Shown: positions 13,431-22,168 of the stretch, one piece after another
How the letters are laid out: each line of letters opens with the position of its first letter
Numbering within the stretch: position 1 is the first letter of the stretch
NCBI RefSeq assembly: GCF_001423295.1
Contig: NZ_LMNG01000034.1
Coordinates: forward strand, 119,291 to 183,290
Reading direction: 5' to 3'
Source of the DNA: Methylobacterium sp. Leaf112
GTDB lineage: Bacteria > Pseudomonadota > Alphaproteobacteria > Rhizobiales > Beijerinckiaceae
DNA: 64,000 nt
The notes under the pieces: generated by a model
What the model was told of the DNA's origin: nothing
What the model saw: the letters and a program-made list of their open reading frames with translations, nothing else
The model's database searches: none
Position numbers and translations under genes: made by a program

Positions 13431-15926
13431 ATGAGGGTCGATCGAACGGCGCGCGCCGTGGTGTGCGCCGGTGCTGTCGTCGTCGCAACCGCCGGTGGAA
13501 CGGCGCAGGCCGCCGGTCCCGGAACGGACCCGTCCGCCTGGACGAGCGGCCTCGGACCGCATACCCACAATGCCGCCGGCCTCGCGATCCTCATCGGGCT
13601 GACGGTGTTCTCCACCATCCTCGCCCTGCTCCACATGCGCGAGCGCGCCCGCTGGAGCGCCCGGGAGGCCGAGCTCACCCACGAACTCACCCACCTGCGC
13701 GGCGCCAACGATCGCGCCGAAATGCTGCTGAATTCCGAGCGCCAGGTCATCGTCACCTGGACCGGGCGCGGCCCCGGACTCGTCGAGGGCGACACCGGCC
13801 TCGCCCTCGACGGACGGCGCGTCGCGGCCGACGATCCGGCGTACCTGCTCCAGTTCGGCACCTGGCTCCAGCCCTCCGACGCGCGCGACCTCGCCGCCGC
13901 CATCGAGGGCCTGCGCGCCCGCGGCACCGGCTTTCGCCTCAGCCTGCGCACCCAGGACGGCCGCTTCGTCGAGGCGCAGGGTCAGGCGCTCGCCGGCCGC
14001 GCCCTCCTGCGGTTGCGCGAGACCACGGAAGAACGCCGTGAACTCATAGACTTGCGCCTCACCCTCGAGGAGGCGCGGCGCGGCCTCTCGGCGCTGGGCG
14101 GCCTCCTCGACGCGATTCCCCAGCCCCTGTGGCGGCGCAACCGCGACGGGGCGCTGGCCTGGGTCAACACCGCCTACGTGGCGGCCGTGGAAGCGGACAG
14201 CCGCGAGGCGGCGCTCGGCCTCGAACTCCTCGACCGGCAGGCCCGCGACCTCATCGCCCGCGACGACGGAGCCCGGACCCCCACCGGCGCCCGCCCCGCC
14301 CTGCGCCTCTCCGCCGTGGTCGCCGGCGGCCTGCGCATCCTCGACGTGACCGAGAGCGCGGTGGAGGCCGGGCGCGTCGGCATCGCCGTCGACGTGTCCG
14401 AACTGGAGAGCGTGCGCGCCGACCTCCAGCGCCAGATGGACGCCAACGTCCGCACCCTCGACCAGCTGCCCACGGCGGTGGCGATGTTCGACGCCCGCCA
14501 GCGCCTGATCTTCCACAACGCCGCCTACCGCCAGCTCTGGGACCTCGACCAGGCCTTCCTCGAGGCCCGGCCCCTCGACGGCGAGATCCTCGACCGCCTG
14601 CGCGCGTCGCGAAAACTGCCCGAGCAGGCCGATTTCAAGTCGTGGAAGGCCGACGTGCTCGCCGCCTACCGCGCCGTGGAGGCCAGCGAGGCGTGGTGGT
14701 ACCTGCCCGACGGCCGGTCCCTGCGCGTCGTCGCCGATCCCAATCCGCAGGGCGGCCTGACCTACCTGTTCGACGACGTCTCGGAGAACATGAAGCTCGA
14801 ATCGCGCTACAACGCGCTCATGCGGGTCCAGGCCGAGACCCTCGACACCCTGAAGGAGCCCGTGGCGGTGTTCGGCGCCGACGGCCGCCTCACCTTCGCC
14901 AACCGCGCCTTCGCCACCCTGTGGCGCCTCGACGCCGCGACCCTGTCCGAGCGCCCCCGCGTCGATGCGGTGATCGAGGCCTGCCGCGCCCTCTCGCCCG
15001 ACGAGGAGCCCTGGCTCGACATCCGCGGCGCCATCACGGGCCTGGAGAGCCGCTCCGGCCTGACCTGTCGCCTGGAAGTGGTGGACGGCACCGTCCTCGA
15101 TTGCGCCGCCCAGCCCCTGCCCGAGGGCGCCACCCTGCTCACCCTCATCGACGTCACCGCGAGCGTGAACGTCGAGCGGGCGTTGACCGACAAGAACGAC
15201 GCCCTGGAGCGCACCTCGCAACTGCGCGACACCTTCGTGAACCACGTCTCCTACGAGCTGCGCTCCCCGCTCACCAACATCATCGGCTTCACCCAGCTTC
15301 TCGGCGACGAGACGGTGGGCGCACTCAACGAGCGCCAGCGCGAGTATTCCGGCCACATCATGCGCTCCTCGGGCGCGCTTCTGGTGATGATCAACGACAT
15401 CCTCGATCTCGCCTCCATCGATGCCGGCTCCCTGGAGCTGTCGCGCGAGGTGGTCGATGTCCGCGCCACCGTCGAGGCGGCCGTGCGCGGTCTCGAGGAT
15501 CGCCTCGCCGAGGCCGCCATCGTCCTCGACCTCGACGTACCCGAGGACATCGGCAGCTTCGTCGCCGACGGCAAGCGCGTGCGCCAGATCCTGTTCAACC
15601 TGCTGTCCAACGCGGTCGGTTTCTCCGCGCCGGGCCAGCCCGTCCGCGTCGAGGTCCGCCGCAGCGCCACCGAGCTGACCCTGGCCGTCGTCGATCACGG
15701 TCCGGGGATCCCCGAGGAGGTCGCCGCCCGGGTGTTCGACCGGTTCGAGAGCAACACCCTGGGGACGCGTCACCGCGGCGTCGGCCTCGGACTGTCCATC
15801 GTGCGCTCGTTCGTGGAGCTGCATGGCGGACGCGTCGCCCTCGAATCCGCCCCGGGCGTCGGCACCCGCGTCACCTGTACCTTCCCGATCGCCACCGGCA
15901 CGACCCGCCGGGCGGCCGCCGAGTAG
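13431..15926 (+). CDS. divL: DivL-type PAS sensor kinase with Tyr in place of the phospho-accepting His
   Basis: The 831-residue protein has an N-terminal hydrophobic signal or anchor, a second membrane helix near residues 45-65, a coiled coil, three to four PAS-like domains, a dimerisation helix and a GHKL ATPase domain. The H-box reads HVSYELRSPLTNIIGF, so Tyr608 occupies the place of the conserved His. This is the hallmark of Caulobacter DivL, a pseudokinase-like regulator that binds DivK and controls the CckA-CtrA cell-cycle phosphorelay. The N-box (RQILFNLLSNAVGFSAPG) and G boxes (DHGPGIPEEV, GVGLGLSIVRSFVELHGG) are intact. Its position between ahcY and tsaE matches other alphaproteobacteria. 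The ATG at 13431 follows a GGGGGCGGA stretch and places the signal segment at the start. Confidence 0.9.
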   Translation: MRVDRTARAVVCAGAVVVATAGGTAQAAGPGTDPSAWTSGLGPHTHNAAGLAILIGLTVFSTILALLHMRERARWSAREAELTHELTHLRGANDRAEMLLNSERQVIVTWTGRGPGLVEGDTGLALDGRRVAADDPAYLLQFGTWLQPSDARDLAAAIEGLRARGTGFRLSLRTQDGRFVEAQGQALAGRALLRLRETTEERRELIDLRLTLEEARRGLSALGGLLDAIPQPLWRRNRDGALAWVNTAYVAAVEADSREAALGLELLDRQARDLIARDDGARTPTGARPALRLSAVVAGGLRILDVTESAVEAGRVGIAVDVSELESVRADLQRQMDANVRTLDQLPTAVAMFDARQRLIFHNAAYRQLWDLDQAFLEARPLDGEILDRLRASRKLPEQADFKSWKADVLAAYRAVEASEAWWYLPDGRSLRVVADPNPQGGLTYLFDDVSENMKLESRYNALMRVQAETLDTLKEPVAVFGADGRLTFANRAFATLWRLDAATLSERPRVDAVIEACRALSPDEEPWLDIRGAITGLESRSGLTCRLEVVDGTVLDCAAQPLPEGATLLTLIDVTASVNVERALTDKNDALERTSQLRDTFVNHVSYELRSPLTNIIGFTQLLGDETVGALNERQREYSGHIMRSSGALLVMINDILDLASIDAGSLELSREVVDVRATVEAAVRGLEDRLAEAAIVLDLDVPEDIGSFVADGKRVRQILFNLLSNAVGFSAPGQPVRVEVRRSATELTLAVVDHGPGIPEEVAARVFDRFESNTLGTRHRGVGLGLSIVRSFVELHGGRVALESAPGVGTRVTCTFPIATGTTRRAAAE

Positions 15927-15954
15927 CGGGCACATCCGATTCGTAAGCCTTCCA

Positions 15955-15984
15955 CGGGACCCTTCGGCCGTCCCGGGGTTTTGG
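15955..15984 (+). terminator. Possible weak terminator after divL
   Basis: CGGGAC, a 9-base loop, then GTCCCG is followed by GGGTTTTGG. The stem is short and the T-run interrupted, so function is uncertain; the next gene may still be cotranscribed. Confidence 0.35.
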
Positions 15985-16055
15985 TTAAGGATGCGCGTCT
16001 ATGATGTTGGACGTCGTGCGGCCCCGCGACGGATCGCGGCCACGGTAGGAGTTGG

Positions 16056-17645
16056 GTGTTGAACGAGGACGGTGCGGACACGCTTCAGCGTGAGGCGAGA
16101 TCGGCCTGGGAGATCATGCTTCCCGACGAGGGCGCCACCGAGGATCTCGGCCGCTTCCTGGCCGAACTGCTGGAGCCCGGCGACCTCGTCGCCCTGTCCG
16201 GGGGGCTCGGGGGCGGCAAGACCACCCTGGCGCGTGCCCTCATTCGCGAGCTCGCCGGTACGCCCGACCTCGACGTGCCGAGCCCGACCTTCACCCTGAT
16301 CCAGCCCTACGAGGCTGCGGGCGGACGCCAGATCGTCCATGCCGACCTCTACCGCCTGCGCAGCCCCGACGAACTCGTCGAACTCGGCTTCGACGAGATG
16401 ACCGAGACGGCCATCACCCTGGTGGAATGGCCCGAGCGTCTGGGCCACCGTGAGGGACCGATCCTCACCGTGGATCTCTCCCTGCGGGCCGAGTTCGGCG
16501 ACGGCGCGCGCTTTGCCCGGATCGACGGCTCAGGCGGCATGGCCGCCCGGCTGAAGCGGGCGCGGGCCCTGCGCATCCTGCTCGTGCGCAGCGGCTGGGA
16601 CGAGGCCGTGCGCACCCCGATGCAGGGAGATGCCTCGTCGCGCGCCTACGAGCGGCTGATGAAGCCCGACGGGAGCCGCGCGGTGCTGATGGTGTCGCCG
16701 CCTCGCAGCGACGGCCCCCCCGTGCGCAACGGCAAGCCCTACAGCGCCATCGTCAAGCTCGCCGAGAGCGTCCACGCATTCGTGGGCGTCGATCGCGGAT
16801 TGCGGGCCCTCGGTTTTTCGGCCCCGCGCATCTACGGCGAGGATCTCGCCGAGGGCCTCCTCATCATCGAGGATCTCGGCTCCGAGCCGGTCACGGATGC
16901 GAGCGGCCCACGCCCCGAGCGCTACGCCGAAGCCGTCCGGCTCCTTGCCAAGCTCCATGCCACGGAACTGCCCGGCGTGCTGCCGGTGGCGGACGGGATC
17001 GACCACGTCCTGCCGCCCTACGACCTCGAAGCCCTGGTGTTCGAGACCGAATTGCTGCCCGACTGGTACTGCCCGGCGATCCGGGGCGCGGACCTGCCCG
17101 GCCCGGCCCGCTCGGAATTCGTCGCGCTCTGGGCGGAGGTCCTGGGCAGCGTCATCCCTGAGCGGCCGACCTGGACCCTGCGTGATTATCACTCCCCGAA
17201 TCTGATCTGGCTGCCCCAGCGTGAAGGTCTGGAGCGCATCGGCCTCATCGATTTCCAGGATGCCGTGCTCGGTCACCCGGCCTACGATCTCGCCTCCCTG
17301 CTCCAGGACGCTCGGGTCGACGCCACCGCCGAGTTCGAACTGCGCCTGCTCGGCCTCTACGTCCGCGAGCGCCGCAATCGCGAGCCGGACTTCGATATGC
17401 AGGGCTTCGCCCGCGCCTACGCGGTGCTGGCGGCGCAGCGCGCCACCAAGATCCTCGGCATCTTCGCCCGCCTCGACCGCCGCGACGGCAAGCCGGGCTA
17501 TCTCGCCCACCTGCCGCGGATCGAAGGCTACCTCACCCGCAACCTCGCCCACCCGGCCCTGACCCGCTTGCGCCTCTGGCACATCGAGCACCTGCCCGAT
17601 CTCGTACCGAAGGCCGCACCGGAGCCGGCGCCCGAGGAGGCCTGA
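16056..17645 (+). CDS. tsaE: TsaE fused to an AmgK-like sugar kinase/phosphotransferase
   Basis: Residues about 20-155 are TsaE, the ATPase of the complex that makes threonylcarbamoyl-adenosine 37 in tRNA: Walker A GGLGGGKTTLARAL, then SPTFTLIQPYE and HADLYRL. Residues about 170-510 are an aminoglycoside-phosphotransferase-fold kinase with the catalytic loop TLRDYHSPNLIWL and the metal-binding IDFQDAVLGHPAYDLASLL. That domain resembles AmgK, which phosphorylates N-acetylmuramic acid (or GlcNAc) at the anomeric position in cell-wall recycling. The fusion is known in alphaproteobacteria. The start is a GTG at 16056 behind TAGGAG. A MurU-like gene two genes downstream supports the kinase assignment. 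Confidence 0.9.
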   Translation: MLNEDGADTLQREARSAWEIMLPDEGATEDLGRFLAELLEPGDLVALSGGLGGGKTTLARALIRELAGTPDLDVPSPTFTLIQPYEAAGGRQIVHADLYRLRSPDELVELGFDEMTETAITLVEWPERLGHREGPILTVDLSLRAEFGDGARFARIDGSGGMAARLKRARALRILLVRSGWDEAVRTPMQGDASSRAYERLMKPDGSRAVLMVSPPRSDGPPVRNGKPYSAIVKLAESVHAFVGVDRGLRALGFSAPRIYGEDLAEGLLIIEDLGSEPVTDASGPRPERYAEAVRLLAKLHATELPGVLPVADGIDHVLPPYDLEALVFETELLPDWYCPAIRGADLPGPARSEFVALWAEVLGSVIPERPTWTLRDYHSPNLIWLPQREGLERIGLIDFQDAVLGHPAYDLASLLQDARVDATAEFELRLLGLYVRERRNREPDFDMQGFARAYAVLAAQRATKILGIFARLDRRDGKPGYLAHLPRIEGYLTRNLAHPALTRLRLWHIEHLPDLVPKAAPEPAPEEA

Positions 17646-17649
17646 GCCG

Positions 17650-18075
17650 ATGGATCCGCGCCTCACCCTCGTCACCCTCGGCGTCGCGGATCTCGCCCGC
17701 GCGGTGAACTTCTACGAAGCGTTGGGCTGGACGCGCTCGGCCTACGCGTCGGAGGGCGTCGCCTTCTTCCAACTCGGCGGCCTCGTCCTGTCCCTCTACC
17801 CCCGCGCGGCCCTGGCCGAGGATGCCGGCGTACCGCCGGACGGCAGCGGCTTTCGTGGCTTTGCGCTCGCCCACAACACCGCGAGTCGGGACGACGCCGA
17901 CGCGGTGCTGGCGCATGCCGTGCGTGCCGGCGCCAGGTTGGTGAAGCCGGCTCAGGACACGTTCTGGGGCGGCTATTCGGGCTATTTCGCCGATCCCGAC
18001 GGGGCGCTCTGGGAGGTGGCCTGGAACCCCGGCCTGCTTCCCCTGGCCGACGGCACGGTCCGACTGCCACCTTGA
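17650..18075 (+). CDS. VOC family (glyoxalase/bleomycin resistance-like) protein
   Basis: The 141-residue protein has two beta-alpha-beta-beta-beta modules, starting LTLVTLGVADLARAVNFYEA and GWTRSAYASEGVAFFQLGG, and ending GYSGYFADPDGALWEVAWNP. This is the vicinal oxygen chelate fold. The usual His and Glu metal ligands are only partly recognisable, so the substrate is open. It starts four bases after the tsaE fusion stop and overlaps the nominal upstream part of murU, so it lies inside a cell-wall recycling operon, though no direct link to that pathway is known to me. Confidence 0.85.
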   Translation: MDPRLTLVTLGVADLARAVNFYEALGWTRSAYASEGVAFFQLGGLVLSLYPRAALAEDAGVPPDGSGFRGFALAHNTASRDDADAVLAHAVRAGARLVKPAQDTFWGGYSGYFADPDGALWEVAWNPGLLPLADGTVRLPP

Positions 18076-18143
18076 CCCGGGGGACCGGATCGTCCTCATC
18101 GATTCCTCCCGCGCCCAGACGCGCCATGCGAGACCCCGCTGGA

Positions 18144-18881
18144 ATGTCCGAAACGCCTCCCATCACCCGCGCCTTCGTCCTGGCCGCAGGCCTCGGCAAG
18201 CGCATGCGCCCGATCACCGCGACGGTGCCCAAACCCCTCGTCGAAGTGGCCGGGCGCGCCCTCCTCGACCATGCCCTCGACCGCGCGGCGGAAGGCGGGA
18301 TCACCCAGGCCGTGGTCAACGTCCACTACCTCGCCGACCTCATCGAGGGGCATGTCGGCAAGCGCCGGACCGCGCCCGCGATCGTCGTCTCCGACGAGCG
18401 CGACCGGTTGCTGGAAACAGGCGGCGGCGTGAAGAAGGCCCTGCCGCTGCTCGGCGGCGATCCGTTCGTGGTCTTCAACGCGGATTCATTCTGGCTCGAA
18501 GGGCCTGACTCGAACCTCGGCCGCCTTGTCGCCGCGTGGTCGCCGCAGACCATGGACATCCTTCTCCTCGTCGCCCCCACGGCCACCAGCCTCGGCTACG
18601 AGGGGGCGGGCGATTTCGCCATGGGTTCGGGCGGTCGCCTCGAGCGGCGGGCCGAGCGCGAGGTTGCGCCCTTCATCTATGCCGGCGTCGCGATCCTGAA
18701 GCCCGGCTTGTTCGCGGACACGCCCGACGGCGCCTTCTCCCTCAACCTCCTGTTCGATCGCGCCATCGCGGCCGGCCGCCTCTACGGTCTGCGCCTCGAT
18801 GGCCAATGGCTCCATGTCGGCACACCCGAGGCCATCGTCGCGGCCGAAGCCCGGGTGAAGGCCAGCGCGCCGGTGCCGTAG
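18144..18881 (+). CDS. murU: MurU-like nucleotidyltransferase (MurNAc-1-P uridylyltransferase)
   Basis: The N-terminus reads AFVLAAGLGKRMRPITATVP with the downstream KPL, the signature of sugar-phosphate nucleotidyltransferases. LETGGGVKKALPLLG and FVVFNADSFW follow, and the ending carries WLHVGTPEAIVAAE. In cell-wall recycling MurU converts MurNAc-1-phosphate and UTP to UDP-MurNAc after the kinase AmgK; here the kinase is the C-terminal half of the TsaE fusion two genes upstream. The product is about 245 residues. I chose the ATG at 18144, just before the Rossmann strand; an ATG at 18126 and a TTG at 18072 that overlaps the VOC gene are alternatives, and the latter would add an unconserved tail. 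Confidence 0.85.
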   Translation: MSETPPITRAFVLAAGLGKRMRPITATVPKPLVEVAGRALLDHALDRAAEGGITQAVVNVHYLADLIEGHVGKRRTAPAIVVSDERDRLLETGGGVKKALPLLGGDPFVVFNADSFWLEGPDSNLGRLVAAWSPQTMDILLLVAPTATSLGYEGAGDFAMGSGGRLERRAEREVAPFIYAGVAILKPGLFADTPDGAFSLNLLFDRAIAAGRLYGLRLDGQWLHVGTPEAIVAAEARVKASAPVP

Positions 18882-18945
18882 CGGGCTTCACGCCGCCGCA
18901 TTGCAAGGGCCGGCCCCGGGTCTATGGTGACCGACGGTTTGCTGA

Positions 18946-18967
18946 GCGTTCCAACCGGTTGGAACGC
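18946..18967. promoter_or_regulatory. 22-base perfect palindrome upstream of addB
   Basis: The arms GCGTTCCAACC and GGTTGGAACGC are exactly complementary with no spacer. The palindrome lies 34 bases before the addB start codon. It does not fit the alphaproteobacterial LexA pattern GTTC-N7-GTTC. It may be an operator for the repair genes or the end of the murU transcript. Confidence 0.5.
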
Positions 18968-19000
18968 GGAGCGAACGAGCCCGCGGCGTGAAGATCGACG

Positions 19001-22000
19001 GTGAATGACCTGACCCCCGTGCACGACGACGAATCGGCCGCGCCGTCCCACGTCTTCACGATTCCGCCCGGTGCGCCGTTCCTGCCGACGCTTGCCGACG
19101 CCCTGCTGTCGGGGCGGCTGGTGGGCGATCTCGGCGACGACCCCTTCGCGCTCGCCGCCGTGACTCTCTACCTGCCGACGCGCCGGGCGACGAAGGCACT
19201 CTCGGCGCTTCTGGCCCAGCGCCTGAGGCAGGCCGCCCTCCTGCCCCGGTTGATCCCGCTCGGAGAGGCCGACGAGGCCGAACTCGATCTCGCCACAACG
19301 CCGCTCCTCGAGAATGGACCGGATGTGCTCGCGCCCGCCATGCCGGCCCTGGAGCGCAGGCTGATCCTCGCCCGCCTCGTTCAGCAATGGGCGGAGGCCG
19401 TGGATCGCACCCTCCTGCCCATGGACGACGACGTGCCCTTCCTGGTGCCGTCCTCGCCCTCCGACGCCGTGGCGCTTGCGGCCGATCTCGAACGGTTGAT
19501 GGATGCGCTCACCGTCGAGGGGCTGCCCTGGGAGGAGATCGCCGGCGCCGTCGAGGTCGAGTACTCGCGCTATTTCGGCCTGACCCTGAATTTCGTGAAG
19601 ATCGCCGCCGAGCACTGGCCGAAGATCCTGGCCGATCGGCACATGAGCGACCCGGTGGCGCGTTCGCGCAGGCTCGTCGTCGCCGAGGCCGATCTCCTGC
19701 GCCGCGACCGCCCGTCCGACCCGGTGATCATCGCCGGGTCCACCGGCTCGGTCCCGGCGACCACCCGGCTCATCGCGGCGGTGGCCGGCCTGCCTCGCGG
19801 CGCCGTGGTGCTGCCGGGCCTCGACACCGACCTCGACGCGGCCGGGTGGGACGCCATCGAGACCGGCGCGGGGTTCTCGAAGACCATCGCCCACGGCCAT
19901 CCGCAAGCGATCCTGCATCGGCTCCTCGGTCCCACCGGCCTCGACATGCCCCGCACTGCGGTCGTGGTCCTGGGCGAGCCCGGCACGGCGGCGCGCGCCC
20001 GCGCGGCGCTCCTCTCGCAGGCCCTGCGCCCGGCCGAGACCACGGAGGCGTGGGCCGACCTCGACGCGGACGCACGCCTGGCGCTGGGCGAGGCCGGCAT
20101 GGCGGGCCTCGTCGTGATCGAGACCAACGACGAGCGCGAGGAGGCCCTGAGCATCGCCATCGCCCTGCGGGAAACCCTCGAGACGCTCGGCGCCACCGCC
20201 GCCCTCGTCACGCCAGATCGGAACCTCGCCGTCCGGGTCGCGGCCGAGCTCGCCCGCTGGGGTATCGTCGCCGAGGATTCCGCCGGCGAAGCCCTGTCGT
20301 GCAGCCGGGCCGGGCGCCTCGCGCGCCTCGCCGCCGAGTGCGCCGCCGACCTATGCCCGCGCCGGATCATCACCCTCCTGGCCCATCCCTTCGTCCGGCT
20401 CGGCCTGCCCCGGGGCGACGTGGTGCGGGCCGCTGCCGCCTTGGAAATCGGTGCCCTGCGCGGCCCCGCCCCCGCGCCGGGCTTCGCCGGCCTGCACCGC
20501 GCGGTCGCCGATCAGCGGAGCGCCACCGGACGCCGCCCCCGGGCCAAGCGCCGCCTCGTCGATCAGGACTGGGACCTGGCGTCGGACATCCTCACCCGCC
20601 TGGAGGCCGCCTTCGCGGGCTTCCTACCGACCGACCACGACGGCGTCGGCAACCTCGTCGCCTACGCCGCCTGTCACCGTGCCACCGTCGAGGCACTGTT
20701 GGCCCAGCCGCCCGACGGGGCGCCCGAGCCCCTCGATGATGCGTCCCTCGACGTCCTGGACACCTTGTTCGACGATCTTGGAATGGCGGAGCCCGGCGAC
20801 ATGCCGGGCCACTTCACCGATTATCCGGCGTTCTTCACCGCACTGGCCGGCGAGCGGCCGGTGGCCTGCGGCGACGGACGTCCACACCCGCGCCTGCGCA
20901 TCCTCGGCCTCCTGGAGGCCCGCCTCATGAGCGTCGACCGCATCGTGCTCGGTGGCCTCGACGAGGGTGTGTGGCCGATGAAGACGGTCACCGATGCCTT
21001 CCTCAACCGGCCCATGCGCGAGCGTGTCGGCCTCAATCCGCCCGAGCGCCGCATCGGCCAGAGCGCCCACGACTTCGTCCAGGCTTTGGGCCATCGCGAC
21101 GCCGTCATCACCCGGGCGGCCAAACGCGAAGGCGCGCCGACGGTGCCGTCGCGCTTCCTCCAGCGCCTGGCAGCCTTCGTCGGGGACGCGGGCTGGGAAC
21201 GGGCGGTTGCGGGCGGCAGGCGGTTCACGGCCTACGCCGCCCACCTCGACCGCGGCGGCGGTCCCGTACCGCGCCTCGGACAGCCCAAGCCACGGCCGGA
21301 CCCGGCCCTCTTCCCCCGGACCCTCAGCGTCACCGAGATCGAGACCCTGGTACGCGACCCCTACGTCATCTTCGCGCGCCACGTCCTCGGCCTCGACCCC
21401 CTGGAACCCGTGGCGGCGCAGCCCGGTGCGAGCGAGCGCGGTACCCTGGTCCACGAGATCTTGGGAAAGTTCGCGCAGGCCTATCCGGAGGCCTTGCCCG
21501 AGCCCGACATCGCCCGCGATCGGCTCGGAGCGATCGCCAGGGATGAGTTCGCGACGATCTCCAAGACCTATCCGGCGCTCTATGCCGAATGGTGGCCACG
21601 CTACGAGCGGCTCTCGACGCGGTTCCTCGAATGGGAGACCGCGCGCCGGGGCGGCCTCACCCGGGTGCACGGCGAGGTCTCGGGCAAGTGGCTGATTCCG
21701 CTGGGCAACGAGACCTTCACCCTGCGCGCCCGCGCCGACCGGATCGAACTTGGCCGCGACGGCACCGCCTGCATCGTCGACTACAAGACCGGCCAGCCGC
21801 CGAGCAACAAGGAGGTCTTCGCCGGATTCTCGCCCCAGCTCACCCTGGAGGCGGCCATGCTCATGCACGGCGCCTTCGACGGGCTGCCCCGGACGCCCGT
21901 CACGCCGGACCTCCTCTACGTGTACGCGTCCGGCGGGCGCAAACCGTTCGAGCCGCTCCCCGTGAAGCCCCCGAAGGGCGAGGACCGCGAGGTCGCCGCC

Positions 22001-22168
22001 ATCGTGGCCGAGCACGAGGGCCGCCTGCGCGGTCTCCTCGCCCGCTTCCTCACCGGCGAGGCGGCCTACACCTCGCGCCCCTACCCGAAATTCGCCAAGT
22101 CCTACGGCGATTACGACCATCTCGCTCGGGTGCTCGAATGGTCGCTCGGTGGGGAAGAGGAAGCCTGA
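19001..22168 (+). CDS. addB: Double-strand break repair protein AddB
   Basis: AddB is the helicase-like and nuclease subunit of AddAB, the alphaproteobacterial counterpart of RecBCD that resects double-strand ends for RecA. The 1055-residue product begins with the family-typical FTIPPGAPFLPTLADALL and contains LGGLDEGVWPMKT and NRPMRERVGLNPPERRIGQS, conserved in AddB. The C-terminal PD-(D/E)XK nuclease domain shows RADRIELG and IVDYKTGQPPSNKEV near residue 926. The start is a GTG at 19001. Its stop codon overlaps the addA start (TGATG), so the two subunits are translationally coupled. Confidence 0.96.
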   Translation: MNDLTPVHDDESAAPSHVFTIPPGAPFLPTLADALLSGRLVGDLGDDPFALAAVTLYLPTRRATKALSALLAQRLRQAALLPRLIPLGEADEAELDLATTPLLENGPDVLAPAMPALERRLILARLVQQWAEAVDRTLLPMDDDVPFLVPSSPSDAVALAADLERLMDALTVEGLPWEEIAGAVEVEYSRYFGLTLNFVKIAAEHWPKILADRHMSDPVARSRRLVVAEADLLRRDRPSDPVIIAGSTGSVPATTRLIAAVAGLPRGAVVLPGLDTDLDAAGWDAIETGAGFSKTIAHGHPQAILHRLLGPTGLDMPRTAVVVLGEPGTAARARAALLSQALRPAETTEAWADLDADARLALGEAGMAGLVVIETNDEREEALSIAIALRETLETLGATAALVTPDRNLAVRVAAELARWGIVAEDSAGEALSCSRAGRLARLAAECAADLCPRRIITLLAHPFVRLGLPRGDVVRAAAALEIGALRGPAPAPGFAGLHRAVADQRSATGRRPRAKRRLVDQDWDLASDILTRLEAAFAGFLPTDHDGVGNLVAYAACHRATVEALLAQPPDGAPEPLDDASLDVLDTLFDDLGMAEPGDMPGHFTDYPAFFTALAGERPVACGDGRPHPRLRILGLLEARLMSVDRIVLGGLDEGVWPMKTVTDAFLNRPMRERVGLNPPERRIGQSAHDFVQALGHRDAVITRAAKREGAPTVPSRFLQRLAAFVGDAGWERAVAGGRRFTAYAAHLDRGGGPVPRLGQPKPRPDPALFPRTLSVTEIETLVRDPYVIFARHVLGLDPLEPVAAQPGASERGTLVHEILGKFAQAYPEALPEPDIARDRLGAIARDEFATISKTYPALYAEWWPRYERLSTRFLEWETARRGGLTRVHGEVSGKWLIPLGNETFTLRARADRIELGRDGTACIVDYKTGQPPSNKEVFAGFSPQLTLEAAMLMHGAFDGLPRTPVTPDLLYVYASGGRKPFEPLPVKPPKGEDREVAAIVAEHEGRLRGLLARFLTGEAAYTSRPYPKFAKSYGDYDHLARVLEWSLGGEEEA

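Noticed and set aside
13338..15935. 865-codon antisense frame opposite divL
   Set aside because: Typical high-GC antisense shadow with no recognisable domain and repeated Gly/Ala/Arg composition.
18946..18967. LexA (SOS) box upstream of addB
   Set aside because: The site contains GTTC and GAAC but not the alphaproteobacterial GTTC-N7-GTTC spacing.
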